NCBI GenBank assembly: GCA_029747015.1
Contig: JAKOGI010000027.1
Span: 1,605,001 to 1,669,000, forward strand
DNA length: 64,000 nucleotides
Reading direction: 5' to 3'
DNA from: Carnegiea gigantea
Taxonomy: Eukaryota > Streptophyta > Magnoliopsida > Caryophyllales > Cactaceae
Below, piece after piece: positions 45,520 through 56,273 of this stretch. The translations under genes were made by a program, and so were the position numbers. Position 1 is the first letter of the stretch, and the number at the start of each line of letters is the position of its first letter. Under the pieces are notes generated by a model. It was not told where the DNA came from. It ran no database searches and saw only the letters and a list, made by a program, of their open reading frames with translations.

Positions 45520-48500
45520 GCGAAGCCTGTGATTTTCGTCTTCCGTCAAACCTTCCTGTATGGCGATGCGGAGTGATGGGATTTGAAGCTCCAACGGTAG
45601 AACGGCCTCAACTCCATACACCAAAGCGAATGGGGTCGATTGTGTTGGCGTCTTGCACGTTGTTCGATATGCCCAAAGAGCTTCCCCTAATCTCTCATGT
45701 CAATCCCGTTTAGACTTTGCGACAACCTTTTTGAGTAAGTTGCAAAGCGTTTTGTTAAAGGCTTCTGCCAGGCCATTTGCAGGGGCGTTGTACATGGAAG
45801 ACTTATGCTGGGAGAACTTAAACTTCTCGCACAGACTTGTCATGAGGCTGTTGAAGAAAGGCTTACCATTATCGGTGATAATGTACCTCGGCACACCATA
45901 CCGATAGATAATGTGTGTCCTTATGAAGTCGACCACATTTTCTTTTTTGACCTCTCTTAGTGGGATCGCTTCCGCCCATTTAGAGAAGTAATCAGTGGCA
46001 GCTAGAATGTAGGAGTGACCAGCAGACGATTTAGGCGTGATTGGTCCAACGACATCGAGCCCCCATGCCTCAAATGGCCAAGATGCAACTGTTGGGTGGA
46101 GAGGTTCGGGAGGTTGATGTATGAAGTTAGCATGGAACTGGCAAGCATCGCACCTCTTTGCATAATTTATGCAATCTTGCACCATAGTGGGCCAGTAGTA
46201 GCCCATCCTTTTAATGCGATCATGTAACCTAGGCCCTGATTGGTGCGCTCCACACACACCTGAATGAGCTTCTGTCATTGCTTGCTTTGCTTCTTCCACG
46301 CCCAAGCATCGTAACCAAAGACCAAGAGGGGAGCGTCGATAGAGCGTCCCATTGTAGTAAAGGAAGCTTGAAGCCCTCCGCTGTATTTCTATCTTATGCC
46401 TTGGGTCACTAGGCAGTTTTCCATGCTCTAAGTACTCGATTATAGGTTGGTGCCAATCTTCTGCATCTATTTCAAGAACACATATCATGTTGACGTCTTC
46501 CTCTGAATTTTCATCATCTGGTGGAACAACCCAGCAACTACATACTGGAATAGTCATTCCTTCTTCTGCCCCCAGTGCCAAAGTGGCTGCGAGGCCTGCT
46601 AGTGCGTCAGCCATCTTGTTGGCACTCCTTGGCACGTGCTCTAACTTGATCATGTCCAACTTATTTAGCAGGCATAATGCTTGCCTGTGATACGGGACAA
46701 GGTCCTCTTTCTTGACCTCGTATTCGTCAAGTAGTTGATTAATGACCAACTGCGAGTCACCATATATGTTGAGATCGGTGATTCCCATCTCAATAGCCAT
46801 TTCAAGGCCCAAGTTAAGCGCTTGGTATTCCGCCACATTGTTAGAGCACAACTGAGTAAGCACAAATGAATACGGAAGAATGTGCTTTTCGGGGGAGACG
46901 AAAACCACTCCTGCACCAGCGCCATCACGTCTAGCTGCGCCATCGAAATACATTTCCCAGGGAGGGAGGATATCGATGTAGAACACGCCTTCTCCTGGCA
47001 AGTCGTCATTCAGCTCCCAATGATCAGGAATGGGATGATCTGCCAAGAAATCTGCCAACGCTTGCCCCTTAACCGCTCTTTGGGGTACATAGACAAGGTC
47101 GTACTGTTTTAAGATGACCGCCCATTTTGCTAGTCGCCCATTTAAGATTGGTCTAGATAAGATGTACTTGATGGGATCAGTTTTGGAGATCACTTGCACT
47201 GTATAGGCCTGCATGTAATGTTTTAATTTCTGGATGGCAAAGATGAGTGACAAGCACATCTTTTCAATAGGAGAGTACTTCAACTCAGCGCCGACCAACG
47301 TACGACTTAAGTAGTACAGGGCAACTTCTTTCCCTTCCTCGTTTTCCTGTACGCATAATGCTCCTAGGGATTTTTCTTGAGCTGCAATGTACAGTCGAAG
47401 AGGCTTGCCAGGAATGGGTGGCCCCAATACCGGAGGATGGGACAAATATTCCTTTATTTTTTTAAAAGTCGCTCGGCATGAGTTGTCCCATTCAAACGGT
47501 GCTCCCTTTTTCATGAGGTGGCTGAAGGGGTGACAACGTCCTGCAAGATTTGAGATGAATCTTCGAATGTATGCCAAGCGACCTTGAAGTCCGCGAAGCT
47601 CTCTAAGATTCTTCGGCTCTGGCATCTCTTGAATTGCCTTGATCTTCGATTGGTCGATCTCGATTCCTCGATGGTGAACGATGAAGCCTAAGAATTTTCC
47701 GGATGAGACACCGAACGCGCACTTGAGCGGGTTCATCTTCAATTGACATCTCCGTAATCGTTCAAAGATCAAACGAAGATCTTGTATGTGGTCCTCCCTC
47801 TTTTTGGACTTGACTACCAAATCATCGACGTAGCATTCAACTTTTTTGTGAAGCATATCGTCAAAAATTGTTTGCATTGCCCTTTGGTAGGTTGCTCCTG
47901 CATTCTTAAGTCCGATGGGCATTACCTTATAGCAAAAAATGCCCTTAGGTGTGCGGAAAGCTGTGACCTCTTGATCCTCTGGAGCCATCAGAATCTGATT
48001 GTATCCTGCGGTACAATCCATGAATGACAACGCTTTATGCCCTGTAGTTGAGTCGATCATGAGTTCTGTGACAGATAGTGGGAAATCATCTTTTGGACAA
48101 GCGTCGTTGAGATCTCAGAAGTCCACACAAATACGAAGTTGTCCATTCTTCTTTCTGACAGGCACGATGTTTGCGATCCATGTTGGGTATTTGACCTCGC
48201 GAATGAATCCCGCCTCTATGAGTTTGTTGACCTCCTTTTCAATTTCCGGTACCAACTCTGGGCGAAAACGTCGCTGAGGTTGTTTCTTAGGCGAAATCCC
48301 CCTTTTGATAGATAAGCGATGAACTGCAACCTTCGGGTCCAACCCGGGCATTTCTTTATAACTCCAGGCAAATACGTCCTTGTACTCTGTCAGGAGTTCC
48401 AAGTACTGCTTTTCTTCTTCTAGTGTAAGTGATGAGCTTACGTAGATAGGGCAAGGCTCTTCATTGGTTCTAAGATTCAGCTCTTTCAGATCATCAACTG

Positions 48501-51500
48501 TAGCCTGGCCCCCATCTTCGAAAGTCTTAGGAGTCTCTGCCAACTCTATCTCGGAGTCTGAGTCATCACATTCGTGGATCGTGATATGATTGGAAGAAAT
48601 AGCTTCTTCTTTCTCCGCTTCCTCGTTAGAGCCAGAGTTTTTTCGTTGGCCTGTAAAGACCACAGTGCGCCTCTTTACTCTTAATGAACCGTCTGTCTTA
48701 ACATCCAGACTAGAGAAACGTTTCATACGAGAAGGGATTGAACTTTGAACTTCATTTATCATTCCCAAGCGGCTAAATGCAGAGCTTTTCTCGAGCTGAA
48801 GTTGAGAGTTTGAGGACTTTTCACCAACTCCTATCCTGGCAAACACCGAAGGCTTTGGCTGAGGATCATTTTTGATCCTGTTGAAAACAGAGCATCTGTG
48901 ATCTTTTCCTTTCCCTATACGGGCGAATACTGACGGACGTTTTTTAGAAGTAGATGATTGTAGCCTATCAAACACGGAGGGCTTTGGGATGGGTGAAGCA
49001 TTTTCATCTTCACTCACGTTTACTTCTTCAGCTGAGATGTGTTGAATCACCAACTTTTTGTCCTTTCGTCGCCCAGAGATTTTGACTGGCTGCGGTGGTG
49101 TGAAACCCAGTCCAACTTCAGAGACGGCTATTGAACCTCCCTGTTCTTGAATCTTCCTCTGAGTTTCGGTGAGGCCATGAGGCTTGGCTTCGACTACCTT
49201 TCCTAAAGCAGTTGGATTTTGAAAGTCGTAACCAGCTCTCTCCATAAGCTTGTACGCATTAGGATCAAATCCTTCCCTAGTCCGTGCGCTTGGCAAGTCA
49301 TCGCCTTCTTTAGAAGAAACGACAAACCCGGAAAGAGGGGGCCTACTCACCTTAGCCTGCCACATTTTAAGCGTTGGAACTGTTACACTTCCTTTCATCA
49401 TCCTTTTTGGTAGCTTCGGTCGCGACGCTTCTGCTTGTACACTCGCTAAAGGGCGATTCGCCCTCCTTACGGCGAGACCTAGGTATGTACCTTAAGACTG
49501 GTGGCACTGATCCTGTTGAAGCAGCAGCCTGTTTAGCGACTTGCTCAACACAAGAGGTGGTGCTACCTTGCTTGCTTGCTTCTTTCTCGAGTTGCTGCTT
49601 AGGAGCATCAACTTTTGCTGCTTGAGGGATCTTCTTTGCGACACCTTTGCCTGTGGAAGAAATGGTTGACGGCATGGTTTCTTTAGGTGCAGCACCTTCT
49701 TCAAAGAACCTTGCGTCTGCGAAATGGGACTCAGCCTTAGTGAATCGTTTGACATCTCCATTTATTTTCTTCTCTCCATCACGGTAGTACTTAAGGCATT
49801 GATGTAGAGTGGAAGCCACTACCCCATGCTCCTGGAGCCATGGTCGTCCGAGTAACAATCTGTAGGAAGTCCTAGCGTCGATTACATGGAAGATGGAGGA
49901 CGTCGTCAAATCTCCCATTATCAGTTCAACGCGAATCATGCCGATTGCACGTTGGCCCTCAAGGTTAAAGCCTTGAATCATCGTTCGGCTCTTAGACAGT
50001 TCTTCCACTGTGATACCTAAGTCGTTCATTGTAGACTTCGGCATGATGTTGACGGCTGACCCTCCATCCACGAGAATGCGTCTGACTTTCTGCTCCCTAA
50101 TATAACCAGTCACAAACAAAGGACGATTATGGGGCTTGGATCCCAACAACAAATCGTCGTCAGTAAAAGTGACTGCGGTGTTGCAATAGGCACACTGAAC
50201 AGGGCCTTCTGTTGATGCTCCCACATCCTTGATTTTATCAGCATAAAGTTCTGGGTGTTGTAAGGCAGCAACAACATATTGGCGCATCTCGTCAGGCAAA
50301 CAAAAGATTTGCCCCCAGCCCATGCGAGGCAAAGCCTCCAAGACAGTTAAAGTCTTATCAGCTACTCTAGGAGACCCCTCTTGTCTGTCACTTCCTTCGT
50401 CTTCCTCTTCTTCGAGCTCAGAACATGAAGTCATGTTGACTGTAACTTTCTCAAAGAAGCCTGTTGGGAAAAACTCTTCGAGTGTGACAGGGACAAGTGG
50501 CTCCTACTCAAGGAGGTCGGTAGGAAAAATTTCGTACCTTTTGACGTTCTTGGACTCTCTCCTTTAGAATGACGAGGGTTTTTCTTTCTTCCTTGTCTCT
50601 TCCTGCGGCGGAGAGGCGGTGATTGCACTTGGCTTTGCTTCCTTGGCCTCCGGCGAGTGACAAGAGTCCATCCCTCTTCATCAACATCAGTTTTATCAGA
50701 GACATCCATAATAGGCTCAGTCTCTGGCGCGAGCCCTTTGGAACCAATTGGAATCACCACAGGCTCCAGACTTCCAAATTGAATTGTAATTAATTTCACT
50801 CCAAGGGAGGAAATCAATTCGGTATTTAGTTTACCACGAGGTGGAGTATGCTTTGGCCTCCAGGGCGATGAGGAATACTCCAACTGAGTGGAGATATGAT
50901 TTGTCTCCACAGTGTCGTCCAAATCTAATATTATCTTCCCATCCCTGGCAAGTTGCATAATACGCTCCTTGAGCGTAACGCATTTCTCGAGAGGGTGACT
51001 GACCACCCTGTGATACCGACAGTATTTTGGGTCGGTAACCCTTCCAGCTTCTTCAGGCCGTTTCGGTTCTGGAAGTTGAATAACCCCATTTTCAAGGAGA
51101 TCATCCAGCATTCCTGACAAGTCTGAGTCAGGGAATGGATATTTCTTCTCCTGCAGTTCCTTTAATGTAGGACGCTTCTTTCCAGAATCCTTGGAGAATC
51201 CACCCTTCTTATTTTCATACTTGGGCTTCCCGGAGATTCGAACCGGCTCCCCAGTTGAAGCAGCCATGGATTCTTTGTTTGAGACTTTGTGGACTTAGGA
51301 TTTTTCTTGAATTCACCCTTGTCCTTTCTAGCGTCAGATGAGGAAGAAGACTTGCCACGGCGACTTGCGATCGTTATCTCCATATCATGAGCTTTTGTTG
51401 CCAATTCCTGGAAGGTCCTTGGCTTACTCATCTGCAGGACGTATAGTAAATCCCACTCCATACCTTGAGCACACATTTCAACGGCTGAAGCTTCTGATAG

Positions 51501-52670
51501 ACGATCCTTACACTCAAGACTTAGGGATCTCCAACGATTAATGTAATCAAGAACCGGTTCGTCCTTCCATTGTCTAGTGCTTGTTAACTCTGTCATGCTA
51601 ACAACACGTTGAGTGCTGTAGAACCGATTCAGGAACTCCTGCTCCATTTGTTCCCAGCTGTCAATAGACTCTGGCTCCAAGTCTGTGTACCAGTCGAATG
51701 CAATCCCTTTTAGAGTACGAACAAACTGTTTCACCAGTCGGTCCCCCTCTGTGCCAGCATTACTGCATGTCTCAATGAAGTGGGCAATATGCTGTTTGGG
51801 GTTGCCCTTGCCGTCGAACTGGTTGAACTTGGGAGGCTGATAGCCATGCGGCATGCGAAGAGTATCAATCCTCTTCGTATAAGGCTTTGTATATAGGTGG
51901 GTCTTGTGAGATCCCCCTCCCAACTGAGCCTTGACCGCATTTGCTATTAAACTCTGAATCTGCTCAACAGACATCGAGCCTAAAGAGCGGTCTTTTCTTG
52001 CCTTGCGTTCGTCATCAGACTCTTCGCTGTGGCTGGACTCTTTATCAGAGTCTTCAGCGCCTGAACCTTTGTTGGAAGCTTCAGAGGACTTCTTCTCCAG
52101 TTTCTTCATCAGCTCGGCAATCTGATCGTTCTGGCGTTTGATTTGAGCATCCTTTTCTGCACTCTCTTAAGAGAGCCTATCCAAGGTAGCCTTCATGCTT
52201 GCCAGTTGTTCTTCGAAGTTAGTAGCCCCTGTCACCATAACTGGCATGATGACAGTGTCAGATGATTCAGCTTCAGCATGTGAGGAAGGTGATCCCTTTG
52301 ATGATGCTAAAGAGAAATCGCCGCTTGAGTAACCATCATCTTCAAAATTAAAGGGTTGAAAAGCAGGGTTTGTGTGGGTTTGGAGTTCATCCATCCCACG
52401 TGGAATTGTTTGTGGCATGATGAAGCCAACAACAGATTTTTGTTTCAGAGTATTCGAAACGATTTGATTGACTCCATCAGATACCTTGGAGCCGAGGTTT
52501 TGAATCTTGTGTGACTGTGATATTGCAGCCACAACTGATTGTTCTCCAGTAGCTTTTGTCATACTTCTCGTCATGACACCACCAGATGCAGCACTAGCAG
52601 TTGTTGATCCTTGCGATGCGGATCGAACAGTTTTCCTTGAAGATTGAGTGATAGCGTTCTTAGGGGCCAT
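45520..52670 (-). pseudogene. Gypsy gag-pol (gag, protease, RT, two RNase H, integrase), broken
   Basis: gag starts at ATG 52670 (MAPKNAITQSSRK) and includes FDWYTDLEPESIDSWEQMEQ. The protease has VDGGSAVNIMP. RT has RICVDF, KVMPIGLKNAGATYQRAM and CYVDDLVVKS. The first RNase H region includes YYLSRTLVGAELKYSPIEK. A second one (YFDGAARRDGAGAGVVF; IYGDSQLVINQ; ADALAG) marks the Tat lineage. Integrase has the HHCC finger ending CDACQ and the DDE residues in GLDVVGP, TDNGKPF and AEAFNK. Breaks: TAA at 52167, a frameshift near 51280, a frameshift near 50540 with TAG at 50504, a frameshift near 49390, TGA at 48115 and TGA at 45700. The integrase frame can be followed past the last stop to about 45520, where it is cut off at the end of the antisense PMD ORF. 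Confidence 0.93.
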
Positions 52671-52729
52671 GTTATCTTCGAGGAAGTGCAGAGTTGGTAT
52701 TTTGGAGAAAGAGATGAGAGGCAGAGAGG

Positions 52730-52748
52730 TCCCACCGAGCGTGCCAAA
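52730..52748 (-). other. Gypsy primer binding site region
   Basis: Directly inside the 5' LTR the minus strand reads TTTGGCACGCTCGGTGGGA, the position and form of the primer site in many Tat-lineage elements. I do not assign the tRNA. Confidence 0.6.
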
Positions 52749-52750
52749 TT

Positions 52751-53368
52751 TGTAAACGCAAATTTCGAGGCTAAAATAAATTAGACAAGAAATTCTGCAA
52801 CAAATTGAATTTTTGTATTGATTTTGTATATGGGTACAATCTCTGAATTTGATACAATAAAATTGATCCTCTGATTCGATCTCCTAATGACTTGAGCACT
52901 CCGAGGGCTTGATGCTTGATCTCGGTTGATGCAAATCAGTTGAAGAACTCTGAAGATGTTTCTTGGTTCTGATCTGCCAGTGACTGGTTGTGATTTCTGA
53001 AACTCTGCAAGTCTTGATCCTTCTTGCTTGGTAGATGGATGCTCCTTGCTGTCTGAGCTCTGAATTCTGTAAATGCTGAGTGCCCCCAAATGAAGGGAGA
53101 AGACCTCTATTTATAGGCTCTGCCGGCTAGGGTTGGAGCCGGGTTTTGGGCCTAGACCCAGTAATTATTTTCTTATTTTTAAATAAAGAAAATAATTACT
53201 AATTCCTACATCATCGATGACGCGTGGCGACTTTTGATTGGCTGCACCTAATTTTGACCGAGCGGGCCAACCAAAATCAACGTAACACGTGGCACTTTAT
53301 GGTTGGTCCATTTTTTACACGTGGCATCATTTAATTTGTTATAGATTTTTTTTTTTTGGCCTTCTACA
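52751..53368 (-). repeat. Gypsy 5' LTR
   Basis: 618 bp. On the minus strand the U3 part carries ACGTG-core motifs (53285-53295, 53318-53328) and a CGCGTGGCG-like word near 53221, upstream of a TATAAATA box (53108-53115). Confidence 0.95.
53108..53115 (-). promoter_or_regulatory. TATA box of the gypsy 5' LTR
   Basis: The minus strand reads GCCTATAAATAGAGG, a consensus TATA box in the middle of the LTR where U3/R would be expected. Confidence 0.7.
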
Positions 53369-53980
53369 ACTACTCCTTACCACCTGATAACTATCATTCA
53401 ACCCCATCAAGAATTGCATCAATTGCTGCCTTTCTATAAGATTCATTGCAGAGCCAAGTGATTCACAAGAACATGGAGCAACTAACATGACATATTCATC
53501 CCAAAGTTGCTTGCATTTGGTGAAGTATGCAGAAACCGAGAGGTTTCCCTGAGACAGATTACTTAATTCTTTCTGTATTTGATATATTTTGGTGCCCTGA
53601 CTGAAACTGAACCTTTGAGATAAATCTTTCCAAATCTGAGAAGCTGTAGGAGTGTATATAATACTGGACGCAATATCCTTACTAATAGAATGCAAAAGCC
53701 AGGATATCACCATGCTGTTACATCTTTCCCACAAAGGAAGGAGAGGAGAATTACTAGCAGGTTTGGAGTAAACTCCATTCACAAATGAAAGTTTGTTTTT
53801 AGCACTCAAAGAAACTTCACATGATCTCTTCCACTGTGCATAATTGCTGCCATTAAGTGGCTCATTTGTTAAACTGCAATTAGGATTATCTGAATGATGG
53901 AGATACAGGACATCTCCAGGATCAAGACTATAATTGCTCATAGGAACATGATCTACAACATTTTCTGAATTGCTAGTCAT
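53369..53980 (-). pseudogene. Copia gag, N-terminal part, cut by the gypsy insertion
   Basis: The frame starts at ATG 53980 (MTSNSENVVDHVPMSNYSLD). It has the Copia gag signature LNGSNYAQWKRSCEVSLSAK, an N-terminal DUF4219/retrotran_gag_3-like block, and UBN2-type gag sequence such as YFTKCKQLWDEYVML and LMGLNDSYQVVRSS. It contains no stop over 204 codons. At 53369 it meets the gypsy LTR. The continuation is found at 40167 (ILMLNPLPTVSQ), in the same frame once one copy of the 5-bp duplication is counted. Confidence 0.93.
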
Positions 53981-54126
53981 GTTGTGTTTCTAACAGATGT
54001 TTTCCCAGAATCAAGAAATCAAGACTGTAACAACAGTGCCAAAGAAATGAAAGAAACTGATACCAGAAGATGATTTGCTTGAGAACCAATCGTTTTGGTA
54101 GAATGAATCGTTTGCTGCGGATCTTT

Positions 54127-54138
54127 GCTCTGATACCA
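54127..54138 (-). other. Copia primer binding site (initiator tRNA-Met)
   Basis: The minus strand reads TGGTATCAGAGC immediately after the 5' LTR, the standard primer site for plant Copia elements. Confidence 0.95.
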
Positions 54139-54418
54139 TGTAAAACTCTGGAAACTGAATGCAGAAATCATAACCTTGAACAATGTTCAAATGATGCAGA
54201 AGAGAAACTCAGAAAGAGAAGGAATGTAATTCATCTTATTATTGAAGAGAGAATTCCAAATCATATCCTAGAGGATACAAGGATGCTTTATATATGTGTA
54301 TGTCTAGCCTTCTACCAGAGCATTCTGTTTTAACTAACATCCTAACAGACTCCAACTCAGCCTAACAAACTCCAACTCAGCATAACTAACTCGTGGGTTG
54401 TTGCTGTATATTCCAACA
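54139..54418 (-). repeat. Copia 5' LTR
   Basis: 280 bp, identical to 36151-36430. A TATATAAA box lies at 54287-54294 (minus). Confidence 0.97.
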
Positions 54419-54885
54419 AACAACCTCATCATTCAGGATCGTGACGTTGGGGCAAGATCGATCCGAATCAGAAACCCAAATCCCTAAGGCGAAGAGGGCT
54501 TGGCTGCAATTTAATTTCCCTACGCAGTAAGTACCGTTAGCAAGGACCAAAACAACAACCTGAGGATCCTGCAATTCCTTCCCAAAAGTGTCAATAATTG
54601 ACAAATTAAAGCCAAAGTGGCGCTTAAGTACTTCCAAACTGGAACGAAATGGTTGATCAAGGCAACGAATATGGACAGCAAGTTGACCACAGCAGCAAGA
54701 GGTCAGTGAGAAAACAGAGCAAGGGAAGGGCGATGAAGAAAGAAGGTACAGATCGGGAAGCCCAGGGGACTTTCGAAGTAGCTGAAGTGAGGGAGCAGGG
54801 GGCTTCCTTCTTCCTCTTATTTTTTTCTGGAACTCATCTCAAGATTGGGGGGCAAGCAAGCAAGCAAGAGAACACGGGTCTCTCT

Positions 54886-54903
54886 TTAGGTGATATTGGA
54901 CTT
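54886..54903. repeat. LINE target-site duplication, 5' side copy
   Basis: 17 of 18 bases match 30513-30530. It marks the 5' end of the LINE at 54885. Confidence 0.85.
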
Positions 54904-55695
54904 AGGCTCAATTATGTTGGCACATAATTTTCTCATCATCTTGGTCAGATGAGGCCCAATTTTGCTTTGTCTCACCAGTATTTTTTCTCACTAGTCCTCT
55001 AGAAGGACTTAGAAGACTCTAAAATAATCTGAAAGCTTCTACGACTGTTGGAAATATTCTGAAAGATTCTGGAGCATTTCATAATATTCCATGTAATTTA
55101 GAAAGTCCTGGAACATTTTAGAAGTTTCTATGAACTTAATCCATGATATCAAGGTTCTTCCATATTATTATTAATTTGTGACATGTTAAACCCATTTGAT
55201 TAGCAACAATAAGATACATAAAGGAGTGCTCAACATGCATATTTATTTTCGTACTTAAAACAAGAGAAACAAAGAAGGAAAAATAGATCATAACATCATA
55301 GGAGGTATTGTTAGAAGATATCATTGTCTCCCGTTATTTCTCGATTTTTTAGAAATTGTAAACTTTAATGCACTCTCATATCTCCTTCTAAAACTTAAAA
55401 CACCATCAATAAAATTATGTATATATGTATAAATGCACGCGCAAATGTATTGAATAGATTTGGTTATTATGCTCATGATTTAAAAGATTGTTGGCACTTT
55501 ATATTTTAGGAGACTTATTGCCACTTTACTTAAAAAATTATGATAATACTTTAGTGTAATACGTCTTTTGTTTTTATGTTCAATAAGCTGTTTAGCGAAG
55601 TGATTAAAGTTGAGATCTTGGGCATGTTAGGTCTCATATCTTATTTCCTTTCCCTCATCATATTGTAATTGTATTATATTATTCTGTGTGACTCC

Positions 55696-55696
<1 letters not shown>

Positions 55697-55736
<40 letters not shown>
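55697..55736. repeat. (AAT)n microsatellite
   Basis: About 13 uninterrupted trinucleotides. Confidence 0.95.
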
Positions 55737-56242
55737 CTTTTTTAAAAAAATTAAAAAATATGTAAGCTGACTTACACTAGAGGCTAGCAAATAGGAAGGC
55801 AATATAAGAGGTGCAAGCCAATGACTGGCTACCCTTTTTCAATGACTTACACAGGAGGAAAGAGATAGTCAAAAATTTCAACCCCTTCCATACCCCCATT
55901 TTTTTAAAAAATAAAATAAAATAAAATGAAGGCATTGCTTAAACGTGAAGGAGAAATGGAGAATGCAAATTAAATTGGCAATGTATTTGAATTTATTTAC
56001 CTTATCAACATGCATGGCACAAAATCCGAGCAACTCAATGGATAACATAGAAAGAGGCAGGGCTGGCTGAGTGGAGCAAGAGAAAAGGAAAGGGAACGCT
56101 TAAAAAGTGGCTTGAAATTGAATTAGCGAAAGGATGGGTCTTTGTCAGGCGGAAACATCCTGGAACTGGAAGTGCATACCCCTTTGGTTTTGGAGCACGC
56201 TTTTTCCCTCACTGTTATCCTTTTTTTTGGGATTTATATATA

Positions 56243-56273
56243 CTAGTTTGTATCCGTAATTTTATACGGATGC
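56243..56273 (-). mobile_element. Helitron 3' terminus (solitary)
   Basis: On the minus strand a hairpin (arms ATCCGTA/TACGGAT, 56252-56271) is followed by ACAAACTAG and then T. This is the same layout as the complete Helitron at 2408 (hairpin, short spacer, CTAG^T). No matching 5' TC terminus was identified at higher coordinates, so the element's extent is unknown. Confidence 0.55.

Larger units (their letters stand above)
40173..53368 (-). mobile_element. Tat/Ogre-like Ty3/gypsy element with antisense PMD ORF and captured gene fragment
   Basis: Two 618-bp LTRs (40173-40790, 52751-53368) begin TGTAAACGC and end TTCTACA. The flanks are ACTAT/ACTAC. The minus strand after the 5' LTR reads AATTTGGCACGCTCGGTGGG, a primer-site region common in Tat-lineage elements. 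gag-pol lies on the minus strand with two RNase H domains, a hallmark of the Tat/Ogre lineage. Between pol and the 3' LTR is about 4.7 kb of extra sequence: an antisense plant-mobile-domain ORF, a 137-bp tandem array, and a fragment of a COP1-interacting-protein-7-like gene. The LTRs differ by 13 substitutions and two 1-bp indels. gag-pol is inactive by multiple stops and frameshifts. Confidence 0.95.
36151..54418 (-). mobile_element. Ty1/copia LTR retrotransposon, split by a gypsy element
   Basis: Two identical 280-bp LTRs (36151-36430 and 54139-54418) begin TG and end CA. They are flanked by AACAA at 36146-36150 and 54419-54423, a perfect 5-bp target duplication. On the minus strand the 5' LTR is followed directly by TGGTATCAGAGC, the primer site for initiator tRNA-Met, and the 3' LTR is preceded by the purine tract GCGGGGGGA. 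The gypsy at 40173-53368 interrupts gag. Without it the element is about 5.07 kb, normal for the superfamily. Domain order (gag, protease, integrase, RT, RNase H) confirms Copia. Confidence 0.97.
30531..54885 (-). mobile_element. L1-type LINE, about 6.1 kb, carrying a nested Copia and gypsy insertion
   Basis: The element runs on the minus strand from about 54885 (5') to a poly(A) tail at 30531-30548. It is flanked by an 18-bp target duplication, ttaggtgatactggactt (30513-30530) and ttaggtgatattggactt (54886-54903), with one mismatch. Subtracting the Copia (18,268 bp) and its 5-bp duplication leaves about 6,082 bp, a normal length for a complete plant L1 element. ORF2 (endonuclease, reverse transcriptase, RNase H) is recognisable but broken. 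No typical ORF1 is seen; its place holds a split unrecognised frame and a 331-codon hydrophobic ORF. A second member of the family lies at 59354-62120. Confidence 0.9.

Noticed and set aside
30531..54885. Endogenous pararetrovirus
   Set aside because: The tRNA-Met primer site is explained by the Copia LTR; no movement or coat protein domains are present, and all RT domains assign to LINE, Copia or gypsy.
54649..54927. 92-codon plus-strand ORF at the LINE 5' end
   Set aside because: Antisense to the LINE leader and crossing the LINE boundary at 54885.
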